NCBI RefSeq assembly: GCF_009296315.1
Contig: NZ_WHLY01000002.1
Location: forward strand, 6,360,501-6,424,500
Length of the DNA: 64,000 nt
Source of the DNA: Salmonirosea aquatica
Lineage (GTDB): Bacteria; Bacteroidota; Bacteroidia; Cytophagales; Spirosomataceae
Direction of reading: 5' to 3'
The notes below the pieces were generated by a model. It searched no databases, had not been told where the DNA came from, and saw only the letters and a program-made list of their open reading frames with translations. Of the stretch, positions 35,316 through 44,560 are shown piece after piece. Each line of letters begins with the position of its first letter. Position 1 is the stretch's first letter. Both the position numbers and the translations under genes were made by a program.

Positions 35316-36704
35316 TCAACTGCCCAGACCCGCCTTGACTAGTTCAATAATTTCGTTGACAGAGACGGCATTTTGCTCGCCCGTTTTCATATTTTTCAGG
35401 GTCAAAAGTCCCGTTTCCATTTCCTGGGAGCCAATCAGTACTACGTAGGGTACCTGCTTGCGATCGGCATAATCGAGTTGCTTTTTCAGCTTTACGGCAT
35501 CGGGGTACATCTCGGCATTGATTCCCGCATCGCGCAAACTTTTCAAAATCCGTAACCCGTACCGTCCAGCGGCTTCATCGAAGTTGGTTAGCAGAACGCG
35601 GGTAGTGATGGATTGGTCGGCCGGAAACAGGTCAAGTTCTTCCATGACATCATAAATCCGGTCCACACCCAGCGAAATACCTACGCCCGACAAGCCCGGT
35701 ACCCCGAAGGTACCCGTCAGGTTGTCGTAGCGTCCGCCCCCACTGATGCTGCCGATATGCACGGGGGTACCATCGGGTTGGTGGGCTTTCACTTCAAAAA
35801 TGGCGCCGGTATAGTACGAAAGCCCTCGCGCCAGCGTAACATCAAATTGAAGCTGGGGGTTTTCCAGTCCAAAATCTTCGACCATACTCCACACCTGCTT
35901 CAATTCCTCAATGCCTTTCAGGGCTATTTCAGACGAACTGAGCCAGTTTTTCAAAATTGCAAAAGGTTGTTTTTCGCTTGAAATGTCAAAAATAGGGGTC
36001 AGCTTCGAGGTACCTTCTTCGGTAAAGCCCCGCTCGTGCAATTCCTGCATCACTTTTTCCCGGCCAATCTTGTCGAGTTTGTCGATAGCCACACACAATG
36101 GCCCTTCGAGGCCGGGCGCACCGATCACCTCGGCAATTCCGGTCAAAATTTTACGATTGTTAATCTTGACCGTAAAATGCTGAATACCCAAATTCCGCAG
36201 ACTTTCGTGCAGCATCATTACGATTTCGGCTTCACACAGCAGCGAATCCGTGCCGACCACGTCGGCGTCGCATTGGTAGAATTCCCGGTACCTTCCTTTC
36301 TGGGGTCGGTCGGCCCGCCAAACGGGTTGAATCTGGTAGCGCTTGAAAGGCATGGCCAGGGTGCCCCGGTTCATGACAACATAGCGCGCAAAGGGTACCG
36401 TCAAATCGTAGCGCAGTCCTTTTTCGGCGATTTTAGTGGTAAGTTGTTTGGCATCGCCTTGCCAGTCCTGCGCAGTAAGCTTGGCCGAAAATTCGCCTGA
36501 ATTCAGGATTTTGAATAACAGCTGATCGCCCTCCTCTCCGTATTTTCCCATCAGTACCGATAGGTTCTCGATGGTAGGGGTTTCGAGGGGCTGGAAGCCG
36601 AAGCGCTGAAAGGTCTGGCGTATGGTGTCGAGGATAAACGTCCGTTTGACCATTTGTTCGGGGCCAAAGTCGCGCGTACCACGGGCAAGGCTGGGTTTTG
36701 ACAT
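35316..36704 (-). CDS. hisS: histidyl-tRNA synthetase
   Basis: A 462-residue class II synthetase. Motif 2 and the HisA signatures are visible: RYDLTVPFARYVVMNRG, FKRYQIQPVWRADRPQKGR, YREFYQCDADVVG, and GGRYDNLTGTFG later, with an anticodon-binding alpha/beta domain at the C-terminus (TTRVLLTNFDEAAG, KKQLDYADRKQVPYVVLIG). It lies upstream of hisG on the same strand, so histidine synthesis and charging genes may be co-transcribed. Confidence 0.97.
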   Translation of the reverse strand: MSKPSLARGTRDFGPEQMVKRTFILDTIRQTFQRFGFQPLETPTIENLSVLMGKYGEEGDQLLFKILNSGEFSAKLTAQDWQGDAKQLTTKIAEKGLRYDLTVPFARYVVMNRGTLAMPFKRYQIQPVWRADRPQKGRYREFYQCDADVVGTDSLLCEAEIVMMLHESLRNLGIQHFTVKINNRKILTGIAEVIGAPGLEGPLCVAIDKLDKIGREKVMQELHERGFTEEGTSKLTPIFDISSEKQPFAILKNWLSSSEIALKGIEELKQVWSMVEDFGLENPQLQFDVTLARGLSYYTGAIFEVKAHQPDGTPVHIGSISGGGRYDNLTGTFGVPGLSGVGISLGVDRIYDVMEELDLFPADQSITTRVLLTNFDEAAGRYGLRILKSLRDAGINAEMYPDAVKLKKQLDYADRKQVPYVVLIGSQEMETGLLTLKNMKTGEQNAVSVNEIIELVKAGLGS

Positions 36705-36775
36705 AACGGGGGTGGCTACGGGCTAAAAGCGATGGCCGGTCGGCGTTCCGCTGATAGCATTCCTCTAATTTTGGG

Positions 36776-36783
36776 CAAAGGTA
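36776..36783 (-). promoter_or_regulatory. candidate -7 box TACCTTTG of hisS
   Basis: On the minus strand TACCTTTG matches TAnnTTTG exactly, about 72 bp before the hisS start. No clear -33 TTTG is present. Confidence 0.4.
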
Positions 36784-36836
36784 GGGAGCATGGGCAACTT
36801 TTCGCCCTATGTCTGCTTTTTTTAATTATAAACCGC

Positions 36837-36844
36837 TACTTTTG
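36837..36844 (+). promoter_or_regulatory. candidate -7 box TACTTTTG of small basic protein
   Basis: TACTTTTG matches TAnnTTTG exactly, 32 bp before the ATG at 36877. Upstream is a T-rich stretch instead of a clear TTTG -33 element. Confidence 0.45.
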
Positions 36845-36876
36845 CGGTTCTTTAACAAAAAACAAGACAGACTACC

Positions 36877-37035
36877 ATGGGAGTAACGGATTTGAAACGC
36901 AAAGGGCAGAAAAACAAGACAAGGGCCAATAATCGGACGGCCCAAATCAAGGATTTGCTCCGTAAGCCGGACATCAAGAACGTGGACGTTGAAGCCATCA
37001 AAGCCGAATTTGCGGCCAAGAATACGAAAAAATAA
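36877..37035 (+). CDS. small basic conserved protein (52 aa)
   Basis: A 52-residue highly basic protein beginning MGVTDLKRKGQKNKTRANNR and ending in KAEFAAKNTKK. It is shorter than a usual 60-residue cutoff but is supported by a promoter-like TACTTTTG box, a compact frame from 36877 to 37035 and a composition typical of nucleic-acid-binding or ribosome-associated small proteins. I recall similar short proteins in other Cytophagales genomes, but function is unknown. It is divergent from hisS and convergent with the next gene. Confidence 0.65.
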   Translation: MGVTDLKRKGQKNKTRANNRTAQIKDLLRKPDIKNVDVEAIKAEFAAKNTKK

Positions 37036-37080
37036 GCCGAAGGGACTATTTAAGGACGATACACGTGGAAAGAAGCTCTG

Positions 37081-37458
37081 TCAATTGGATTTGGTGGAGC
37101 TTTTTCTTTTCCGGTCGCGTGAGCGCTTGTTGCGTTCGCGGCTCGACAGCTTGGTTTCCAGCTTGCGGATACTCCTCCGGGTTTCGCGGCGCACATCCAC
37201 CAGTACCCGGTATCGGATTGCCTGACCAAAAATACAGAGCCCGCCGTTGATCAGAACCAGACTATAGGTACCCAGAAGCACCCATTCGATGGTGGGGCTG
37301 CCGGTGTGTTTCAAGTGCCCGGCCTCACTGAATACGCACAGGCCATAGCCTACCAGCACCAGGCCCAGCGGCGCCAGGAGCATCCACTTGGTTTGGGTAG
37401 ACATGTTGGAAATCAATTTCTTTCCGGGGGGGGTAGCGTCAGATTTATCTAAATACAT
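37081..37458 (-). CDS. two-helix membrane protein with basic tail
   Basis: A 125-residue protein with two predicted membrane helices (about residues 26-44 WMLLAPLGLVLVGYGLCVF-like and 58-80 IEWVLLGTYSLVLINGGLCI) and a strongly charged C-terminal tail rich in Arg, Lys and Ser (ERNKRSRDRKRKSSTKSN). The start at 37458 has a TATTTTTG box 25 bp upstream; an ATG at 37404 (MSTQTKW) is an alternative. Function unknown. Confidence 0.6.
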   Translation of the reverse strand: MYLDKSDATPPGKKLISNMSTQTKWMLLAPLGLVLVGYGLCVFSEAGHLKHTGSPTIEWVLLGTYSLVLINGGLCIFGQAIRYRVLVDVRRETRRSIRKLETKLSSRERNKRSRDRKRKSSTKSN

Positions 37459-37483
37459 TCTTGGATCGTTTTGTGTGAATAAT

Positions 37484-37491
37484 CAAAAATA
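37484..37491 (-). promoter_or_regulatory. candidate -7 box TATTTTTG
   Basis: On the minus strand TATTTTTG matches TAnnTTTG exactly and lies about 25 bp before the start of the two-helix membrane protein. No -33 match was identified. Confidence 0.3.
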
Positions 37492-37514
37492 ATAGGATTC
37501 CTACGAAATAGCGC

Positions 37515-38279
37515 ATGAAAACCATCATAAGCTTTGTACTGAGGCATTTTCCGCGTCCTTTCCTGCAACGGATCGGTCATTGGTCGGCTCGGTTTCTGGG
37601 CATTTTTCATCCGGGCAATGCAGTGGAATGCCCGGTCTGCGACCATCAGTACGGCAAATTCTTGCCCTACGGCCGCAAAGGTCGCGACAACGCCCTGTGT
37701 CCCAACTGCCTGGCGCTGGAACGTCATCGCCTGATGTACCTCTACCTCAAACGGAAAACCAACTTCTTCACCGCTCCGCTCAAAGTACTGCACGTAGCGC
37801 CCGAATACTGCTTCATTGACCGCTTCGAGCGTATGAATAATCTGGACTACATCACGGCCGACATCGAATCGCCGCTCGCCAAGGTAAAAATGGACATTCA
37901 TGCCATCCCTTTTCCGGACAACACCTTCGACGTAGCTTTTTGCAACCACGTCATGGAGCACGTGGACGATTATGTAAAGGCTACCAGCGAACTGCATCGG
38001 GTGCTCAAGCCGGGCGGCTGGGCCATCATTCAGTCCCCGCAGGATTTGGCTCGCGCCACCACGTACGAAGACGACAGTATCACTGATCCGCAGGAACGGG
38101 AGAAGCATTTTTGGCAGAACGACCATTTACGGCTGTTTGGGCGGGATTACGCACAAGAACTAGCCAAAGGCGGATTCAAGGTCAAAGAAGATCGCTTTGT
38201 GATGGACGAACTCACCCAGGAAGAGGTAAAACGGTACGCATTACCCGCCGGCGAATTGATCTATTACTGCGTCAAATAG
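37515..38279 (+). CDS. SAM-dependent methyltransferase with zinc-ribbon N-terminus
   Basis: A 254-residue class I methyltransferase. The N-terminal part holds two Cys pairs (ECPVCDHQ and LCPNCLALERHRLMYLYL), a zinc-ribbon-like element found in one group of envelope- or glycan-linked methyltransferases. The core has a Methyltransf_11-like pattern: KVLHVAPEYCFI, DIESPLAKVKMDIHAIPF, DNTFDVAFCNHVMEHVDD and ELHRVLKPGGWAIIQ. The acceptor is unknown. A convergent GT2 gene ends 9 bp downstream, consistent with a surface-glycan context. Confidence 0.85.
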   Translation: MKTIISFVLRHFPRPFLQRIGHWSARFLGIFHPGNAVECPVCDHQYGKFLPYGRKGRDNALCPNCLALERHRLMYLYLKRKTNFFTAPLKVLHVAPEYCFIDRFERMNNLDYITADIESPLAKVKMDIHAIPFPDNTFDVAFCNHVMEHVDDYVKATSELHRVLKPGGWAIIQSPQDLARATTYEDDSITDPQEREKHFWQNDHLRLFGRDYAQELAKGGFKVKEDRFVMDELTQEEVKRYALPAGELIYYCVK

Positions 38280-38288
38280 TCACTTGCC

Positions 38289-39257
38289 TCAGAAAATACG
38301 GCGGGCACCTTCCCTCAGGAACCCAGTACCATAGCCGAATAATTGCACAAAAGAGGCCCCTATACTTAAAAATGCGACGGCCAGGCTCTTGTTTTTAACA
38401 AGGGAGTCCAGGAAAATTGTTCCGACAAAAAGCCCCAATACCGCCAGCGATATCCAGAAAAAAGGGCTAAATGCGAAGTACCATAGCGGAATAAATCCAC
38501 AAAATACAACAAAAAACGCCGGAAAAGCGTGAACTGGCTTGATAAGACCAAGCCCGGGATGCAGCTCGTCAAGTAAAAAACGGGTGCGGCCAAAGGAGTG
38601 CACCTGCTTCCAGAAATCACGAAAGGTACCCCTCCGTTTGTGGTATACGTAAGCGTCGGGAATTAGGCCCATGCGGTAATTATGGCTCCGCAAGCGGATG
38701 CCCAGTTCAATATCTTCCCCCATGTCACGCTTGGCAAAACCACCTGTTTCCTGGAATACCCGCCGCGACATCCCCATATTGAAGCTACGGGGCTGAAAAG
38801 CTCCTCCCGCATTTTTGGTTTTCCCCCGGATACCCCCCGTCGTGAAAAATGACGTCATGGCGTAGCTGATGGCTTTTTGAAGGGTAGTGAAATTAGCATC
38901 GGCCCGGTCGGGGCCGCCATACGCATCGAGAAATTCCCGGCTGAGGCGCTGGTCGACGGTAGTAAGGTAGTGGGGCGGGATGATGGTATCCGAATCGAAC
39001 ACGATCAGGTAGTCGCCCTTGGCCTTGCTGAAACCGTAATTGCGGGCAAAACCCTGTCCGACGTTTTCGATAAAAAAATAGTGAATGTCGAGTCGGGTAT
39101 TGTACTTGTCTACGATCTCCCAAGCCGTCCTGGTCGAGCCATCCTCCACCACAATGACCTCGAAGTCGCGGTACTGCTGCCGGGTAAGGCTTTCCAGCAG
39201 TTCGTCCAGTTCTTCGGGACGATTAAAAACGGGTACTACAATGGAGTAGGTACGCAA
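38289..39257 (-). CDS. glycosyltransferase family 2
   Basis: A 322-residue GT-A fold transferase. The N-terminus SIVVPVFNRPEELDELLESL and VIVVEDGST bind the nucleotide sugar; the DxD-type motif is FDSDTIIPP; GGFAKRDMGEDIELGIRL supplies the catalytic-base ED motif. Two to three hydrophobic helices near the C-terminus (about 240-320) would hold it on the inner membrane. Donor and acceptor are unknown. Upstream lies a word repeat (CAGTTGACAG). Confidence 0.88.
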   Translation of the reverse strand: MRTYSIVVPVFNRPEELDELLESLTRQQYRDFEVIVVEDGSTRTAWEIVDKYNTRLDIHYFFIENVGQGFARNYGFSKAKGDYLIVFDSDTIIPPHYLTTVDQRLSREFLDAYGGPDRADANFTTLQKAISYAMTSFFTTGGIRGKTKNAGGAFQPRSFNMGMSRRVFQETGGFAKRDMGEDIELGIRLRSHNYRMGLIPDAYVYHKRRGTFRDFWKQVHSFGRTRFLLDELHPGLGLIKPVHAFPAFFVVFCGFIPLWYFAFSPFFWISLAVLGLFVGTIFLDSLVKNKSLAVAFLSIGASFVQLFGYGTGFLREGARRIF

Positions 39258-39337
39258 ATTAGTGGTCAGTTGACAGGGGACAGTTGACAGTGTTTTCTAT
39301 CTTGTACGTCAACTCTTCCCCTTGTATTGCGATTTGT

Positions 39338-40639
39338 TCACGGGTGTTCAGCCAGAATCTCTTTCAGGGATTCTTCATTTGCCCGCATGATTTCCTCCAG
39401 ATGGCTATCCTCTAAGGCCGTGGACAGGAACATACTCTCGAATTGGGAAGCTCCCAGGTAAATTCCCCGATTGAGCATGGCGTGGAAGTATTTGCCATAC
39501 AATCCCAGATCCGATGATTTGGCGGAAGGGAAATCACGTACGACCTGATCGGTGAAGAACAATGTGTACATCGAGCCGATCTGGTTGACGGTGTAGTTCA
39601 ATCCTAACTTCTCCATGCTCGCCCTAAAACCCTGCGCCAGCTTCACTCCCGATTGATCCAGTTGCAGATATATTTCCTGATGCGTGTCCAGGTAGTCGAG
39701 CATCGCCAGGCCGGCTGCCATCGCAATGGGATTTCCCGACAGGGTACCTGCCTGATACACGGGACCAGCGGGTGAGACGTAATTCATGATTTCTTCTTTT
39801 CCGCCATACGCTCCCACGGGCATACCTCCCCCGATGATTTTACCCAGGGTTGTCATGTCGGGTAGTACACCGAAACGCTCCTGGGCACCGCCTTTCGAAA
39901 GTCGGAAACCGGTCATCACTTCATCAAAAATATAGATGATTCCTTCTTTGTCACAGATAGACCGTAATCCTTCCAAAAAGCCTGTTTCGGGCAGGACGCA
40001 TCCCATGTTGCCCACGACGGGCTCAATGATGATGGCAGCAATTTGGCCGGGATTGGCATCGACCAACAGCTGCACCGCTTCCAGGTTGTTGTAGGGTGCG
40101 GTCAGGGTGTCCTGAGCTACCCCTTTGGGTACCCCGGGGCTGTCGGGGGTACCAAAGGTAACCGCCCCGCTGCCTGCCGCAATCAGGAAGCTATCCGCAT
40201 GACCGTGGTAGCACCCCTCAAACTTTATGATTTTGTCGCGCCCCGTGAAGCCCCGGGCCACCCGGATGGCTGACATGGTGGCTTCGGTACCTGAATTCAC
40301 CATACGCACTTTCTCGACCGAAGGTACCATACCGACGATGCGCTCAGCCATTTCCACCTCCCGCCGGGTCGGAGCACCAAACGAAAAGGAATGCTGGACG
40401 GCATCCGAAACCGCTTTTTCCACCAATTCGTGCCCGTGGCCCAAAATCATCGGACCCCAGGAATTGATCAGCTCAAGGTACCGGTTGCCGTCTTCGTCAA
40501 AAATATAAGGTCCTTTGGCCGACTTGATAAAAAGAGGGGTACCTCCTACGGCCTTAAAGGCACGAACGGGCGAATTGACGCCGCCTGGAATGAACTGATT
40601 GGCTTTTTCGAAAAGTGCCTGACTGGTGGGAATATTCAT
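39338..40639 (-). CDS. hemL: glutamate-1-semialdehyde 2,1-aminomutase
   Basis: A 433-residue PLP enzyme that makes 5-aminolevulinate for heme in the C5 pathway. The cofactor Lys267 lies in TTLGKIIGGGMPVGAYGG; VNSGTEATMSAIRVARGFTG and FDEVMTGFR are family signatures, and GGVNSPVRAF is the conserved N-terminus. Length is standard. Other heme genes are not in the window. Confidence 0.97.
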   Translation of the reverse strand: MNIPTSQALFEKANQFIPGGVNSPVRAFKAVGGTPLFIKSAKGPYIFDEDGNRYLELINSWGPMILGHGHELVEKAVSDAVQHSFSFGAPTRREVEMAERIVGMVPSVEKVRMVNSGTEATMSAIRVARGFTGRDKIIKFEGCYHGHADSFLIAAGSGAVTFGTPDSPGVPKGVAQDTLTAPYNNLEAVQLLVDANPGQIAAIIIEPVVGNMGCVLPETGFLEGLRSICDKEGIIYIFDEVMTGFRLSKGGAQERFGVLPDMTTLGKIIGGGMPVGAYGGKEEIMNYVSPAGPVYQAGTLSGNPIAMAAGLAMLDYLDTHQEIYLQLDQSGVKLAQGFRASMEKLGLNYTVNQIGSMYTLFFTDQVVRDFPSAKSSDLGLYGKYFHAMLNRGIYLGASQFESMFLSTALEDSHLEEIMRANEESLKEILAEHP

Positions 40640-40715
40640 ACGATTGGTAAGCGAATGGCTGGTAAGAAAGTATTTAGGGATAGCTAATTACAGCGGAAAC
40701 TTTTGGCTAGAAGGG

Positions 40716-42428
40716 TCAATTGGGCCAGGGTACCCAGCGCGTGTCGTTGTATTCGAGAATGGCGGAAACGGAATTTTCGCGTGACTTGGTATAATCAAAG
40801 CCCGAAAGCAGGTAATCGTCCACATATTTCCGGAGCTCAATTCCGTCTTTCATGCGCTCGTTGTACTTGCCGATCATGCGCCCAAAAAACAGAAGTTGAT
40901 CATACCCCTGGTACGAATACACAGAAGGTAGGGTGTTGGTTTTGTCAAAATAGTCTTTCTGGAAAGTTTTGACGCTATCTTTCATAATATCCACGTAGTC
41001 CGTTTCGATCAGGTACAGATTTCCGCCGTAGCCGGTGGGCCGCACTCGATTGAAATCAAAACTGTTGGCTACCGCGATGACCAGAATTCCGTTCAGCTGC
41101 CGACCCGCCAGTACGTTCATGAGCGAAGGTCCTGCTTTTGAATCGGTGGAAAACAGTACCACATGGTTAGGTTTCTCCTTTTCAAAATTCGACATCTGCT
41201 CATTCAACACCGAAGCCGAACCATCTATTTCCTTTATTTCCAGTACTTTTCCCCCCGCACGAATCAATTCGCTGCGGTAGGCGAAAGCCATGGACGAATC
41301 CTTGGCGTTGTGGCCATAGTAAATGGCCGCCAGGGGTAACCGGTTTTTGGTTTTGGCAAGCCGGACGGCCTGTCGGACCTGGGTTTGCAGAGAAGGGTGC
41401 GCGAGGTACACCAGTTTGCCATTGACCAGTATACTGCTATCCGTAGCCAGGGGATTGAGCAGGGCAATGTTGTTAAGATTGGCGTAGTCGGCTACCATCT
41501 CGAAAGTCTGTGAGTAGAGTGGGCCGAAAATAAGGTCCGCCTGCCGGAAATGTACATTGTTCACCATTTCCAGGATCTTATCCTCTTCATTTCCCACGTC
41601 GTAGGCCTGGATATTGATCAGGATACCTTCGGATTTGAGCTGCTGACGGGCCACCTGCATGCCGGAATAATAGTCGTAGGCGTACTGATTGGGCAGATAC
41701 CGCTTGTTGGCTTTCAATTCGTCCAATCGAAAGGGAAACAGTACCGCCAAGTTATAGTACCCCTTCGTCCATTTCTTTTCGTAGGGTGGATTTTTGGTAG
41801 CAGTAGGATCTACGGCTGTCGGTTCCGGCTTGGCTACTTCGATACCGTACTGATTGGTCAGCCGATCGGATAGTTCCAGATCGGCTTTGGAAGACGAGGA
41901 TTTCTGGATCAATTGCACCAGTGCCAGCGCCACCACGCGGTCGTTGGGATATTCCGAATTCAATGATTTCAGCACCTGCAGGTCTTTCTGTCCCGCAAGA
42001 AAATGTTGTTTGATTCCCTGAACGTCTTTACCCAGCGAAGGATCTCCAATCCGGTTGAGGAAGTCGAAGGCGCGCCGGAAGTCTCCCAGTTCGAAATAAT
42101 TATTGGCTAGCAGGTAGTAAGCTTCGTCGCGCTGGGGCCAGGTGGCATAGCGGGTCAGCAACTGGCGCAGCATCAGGTTGCTTTCGTTGTACCGCTTCAT
42201 CATATGGGCCGACAGGGCATAGTAGAAATGAGCCAGCGGCGCGTAGGTATCATTGGCATTGCTGGAGGTAATATCACCGAACTCCCGCATGGCCGCTTCG
42301 AATTTCCCCTGGCGGTAAAAGCTCATGCCCTCCATAAACTTGCGTTCCGGCTGATCGAAAAGCTGGGCCTGTGCCTCCACCGCAATCAGTGCAAAACAGG
42401 CAAAAAGTACATTACGAAACCGAGTCAT
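40716..42428 (-). CDS. TPR plus periplasmic-binding-fold protein (LpoA-like)
   Basis: A 570-residue exported protein. After the signal peptide (ends EAQAQ, residue 22) come helical TPR-like repeats (ERKFMEGMSFYRQGKFEAAM, DEAYYLLANNYFELGDFRRA), then from about residue 215 a type 1 periplasmic binding fold (NLAVLFPFRLDE, ADLIFGPLYSQTFEMVADYA, LAAIYYGHNAKDSSMAFAYR). This order resembles penicillin-binding-protein activators such as LpoA and Leu/Ile/Val-binding proteins. No transport genes are adjacent, so an activator or sensor role is more likely than uptake, but this is inference. Confidence 0.8.
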   Translation of the reverse strand: MTRFRNVLFACFALIAVEAQAQLFDQPERKFMEGMSFYRQGKFEAAMREFGDITSSNANDTYAPLAHFYYALSAHMMKRYNESNLMLRQLLTRYATWPQRDEAYYLLANNYFELGDFRRAFDFLNRIGDPSLGKDVQGIKQHFLAGQKDLQVLKSLNSEYPNDRVVALALVQLIQKSSSSKADLELSDRLTNQYGIEVAKPEPTAVDPTATKNPPYEKKWTKGYYNLAVLFPFRLDELKANKRYLPNQYAYDYYSGMQVARQQLKSEGILINIQAYDVGNEEDKILEMVNNVHFRQADLIFGPLYSQTFEMVADYANLNNIALLNPLATDSSILVNGKLVYLAHPSLQTQVRQAVRLAKTKNRLPLAAIYYGHNAKDSSMAFAYRSELIRAGGKVLEIKEIDGSASVLNEQMSNFEKEKPNHVVLFSTDSKAGPSLMNVLAGRQLNGILVIAVANSFDFNRVRPTGYGGNLYLIETDYVDIMKDSVKTFQKDYFDKTNTLPSVYSYQGYDQLLFFGRMIGKYNERMKDGIELRKYVDDYLLSGFDYTKSRENSVSAILEYNDTRWVPWPN

Positions 42429-42479
42429 AGGGACTTTTGTCGGGGTGATGGTTTAACCAGTAAAATACGAAAAGACTGG

Positions 42480-42526
42480 CAATCTAAAAAACAGGGGTAC
42501 CGTTTGCCAAGCAAAACGCTACCCCT
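42480..42526 (-). terminator. intrinsic terminator of yidC
   Basis: Arms AGGGGTA (42493-42499) and TACCCCT (42520-42526), extended by CCGTTT and AAAACG inside, form a stem. On the minus strand it runs into TTTTTT. It follows the yidC stop (42548) by about 22 bp. One arm contains a GGTACC. Confidence 0.75.
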
Positions 42527-42547
42527 ACCTTTCAAATTGGATGACTA

Positions 42548-44407
42548 TCAATTTTTTGATTTACGTTTTCCCTGTTTTCTCTCAAGCTCAGCCTGCTTCT
42601 TTTTGGCTTCCTCCCCGGCTTGCAGCGTTTTTTCCAGGTACTGTTGAAACTTCGACTGCTTCTTTTGTCCGTTGGCATTCTTGGCACGGTTCTCATCAAG
42701 AATCCGCTTGATCTTGTCCTCATCTACAAACCGGCGGATGATCAACTGCTGGCCAATGGTAACGACGTTCGAGACAAAATAGTAGAAGGTAAGACCCGCC
42801 GGAAAATTATTCAGCACGAACATGAACATCAGAGGCATGACGTAGCTCAGGAACTTCATGTTCACGGGTCCCGGCTGGGTCGGCGTCATCTGATTGTTAT
42901 AGTAGGCATAGGCAATGCTGGAGGCGGTCATCATTAGTGTGAATAAACTCACATGACTACCATAAAAGGGCAATGTAAAGGGTAGCTTGATGAAAGAATC
43001 GTAGGTCGAAAGATCTTTGGCCCATAGAAACGACTCCTGACGCAGTTCGATCAGATTGGGAAACAGGAAGAACAGTGAAAACAGGATGGGCATGGTAGCC
43101 AGCACGGGCACACAACCGCTGAGCGGACTCACGCCTACCTGCTGATAGAGCTTCATCTGATCCTGCTGTTGTTTGGCCATGTCATCCCCGTTCTTTTCCT
43201 TTAGTTCGGCCAGTTCGGGGGCCAGTACCCGCATCTTGGCCATACTCACGTACGATTTGTAGGTGAGGGGAGTCAGCAGGGTTTTGACGATCAGCACCAG
43301 GCAAATGATGAGGATACCGTAGTTGGAGAAAACATTTTCCAGCAGAGTAAAGAGGGGTACCAGAAAATACTTGTTGATGGGTTTAAGAAAAGCATAACCC
43401 AGGTACACGTTTTCGTCAAAGTTCTCGATGGGTAAGTTTTTCAGTATCTGGTAGTCGTTAGGGCCTAGATAATACTGGAATCGGGCAGTGCCATCCTGTG
43501 CAGCCGCGGAAGCCAGGGTAGCTTTCACGTCGAGGGTTTTCACGATCGTGCTGTCGGCAGGATTGACCTTCGCTTCCAGTTTGACATCCTGTAAAGGTGC
43601 ATTTTTGGCGATCAGGCCGGCCAGAAAGTACTTATGCTTCATGGTAAACCACTGCACCGGACTTTCGGCATCGGCTTCCACATTACTGTCGGGGGTCGGC
43701 GACAGGCTCTCCAACTCGTCGGTATAATAGTTGATGGTAACGACCTTGCGGTTTTCCTGCATGTCGTTCTCGAACTGGAGCATGTCGTTTTGCCAGTTGA
43801 ACAACATCGGCTTATCTGCTTGTCCTACCCCCTGGTTCTTGATTCCATAATCGATCACATAACCTGATCCCCGTACCAGATACGTTTGCTCAACAAACTG
43901 ATTATCAGATAAAGCCAAACGATACGTGACCAGGGCCGAATCATTTTCCGCCAGGGTACGGTTGGTGGCCGTGGTAGTGAAATAGAGATTGGCCAGATCC
44001 ATATTTCCCCGCTGGGTGGGCAGTTGGAGCTGAAAGCGGCTGTGCTTATCCGATATTAGATAGAGTGGCTTCTGATCATAGGTTTTGTATTTTTTCAACA
44101 TCACCTCCTTCATCACTCCTCCTTTATTCGAGAATACTACCCGAACATCGTTGGTTTCGATCGTCAGATCCTGCGCCTGCCCCTGGGCTGCTGTCGCAAA
44201 ATCACCATAGGTTTCTTTGAGTCGGGCGGTATCCGGCGCGGTGGCCGCCGCAGGTCCATAGAGGGTATCGGACACGGCAGGGGCCGGGGTAGCCTGGGTA
44301 ACTTGTTCCTGCGTGACAGGGGTAGGTTCTTCCCGCGGCACCAACACCTGGTACCCGATCAGCATGAGCAGAATGAGCACCAGGCCAATAACTTGATTTC
44401 TTTCCAT
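42548..44407 (-). CDS. yidC: membrane protein insertase YidC
   Basis: A 619-residue inner-membrane insertase. It has an N-terminal helix (VIGLVLILLMLIGYQVLV), a large periplasmic beta domain (about 60-350) and the conserved Oxa1/YidC core from about 370 (NYGILIICLVLIVKTLLTPL, YKSYVSMAKMRVLAPELAEL, GVSPLSGCVPVLATMPILFS). The basic C-terminus (KKKQAELERKQGKRKSKN) would contact the ribosome. Length fits Bacteroidota YidC. A TACCTTTG box lies about 97 bp upstream of its start. Confidence 0.97.
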   Translation of the reverse strand: MERNQVIGLVLILLMLIGYQVLVPREEPTPVTQEQVTQATPAPAVSDTLYGPAAATAPDTARLKETYGDFATAAQGQAQDLTIETNDVRVVFSNKGGVMKEVMLKKYKTYDQKPLYLISDKHSRFQLQLPTQRGNMDLANLYFTTTATNRTLAENDSALVTYRLALSDNQFVEQTYLVRGSGYVIDYGIKNQGVGQADKPMLFNWQNDMLQFENDMQENRKVVTINYYTDELESLSPTPDSNVEADAESPVQWFTMKHKYFLAGLIAKNAPLQDVKLEAKVNPADSTIVKTLDVKATLASAAAQDGTARFQYYLGPNDYQILKNLPIENFDENVYLGYAFLKPINKYFLVPLFTLLENVFSNYGILIICLVLIVKTLLTPLTYKSYVSMAKMRVLAPELAELKEKNGDDMAKQQQDQMKLYQQVGVSPLSGCVPVLATMPILFSLFFLFPNLIELRQESFLWAKDLSTYDSFIKLPFTLPFYGSHVSLFTLMMTASSIAYAYYNNQMTPTQPGPVNMKFLSYVMPLMFMFVLNNFPAGLTFYYFVSNVVTIGQQLIIRRFVDEDKIKRILDENRAKNANGQKKQSKFQQYLEKTLQAGEEAKKKQAELERKQGKRKSKN

Positions 44408-44503
44408 TAGTAGGCAATGAATTATAAAAAAGTAGTCTCAAATCCGGGATTAGAGGTACGCAGCGAACTAATATACTTTCTGCGATTGCCGGATTTGGGA
44501 CTG

Positions 44504-44511
44504 CAAAGGTA
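44504..44511 (-). promoter_or_regulatory. candidate -7 box TACCTTTG of yidC
   Basis: The minus strand carries an exact TAnnTTTG match about 97 bp before the yidC start, in the gap to pyrG. No clear -33 element. Confidence 0.4.
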
Positions 44512-44560
44512 AGGAAGATTTTTATGGATTGGGATTATTGTTCGTGATGATTCCATTAAC

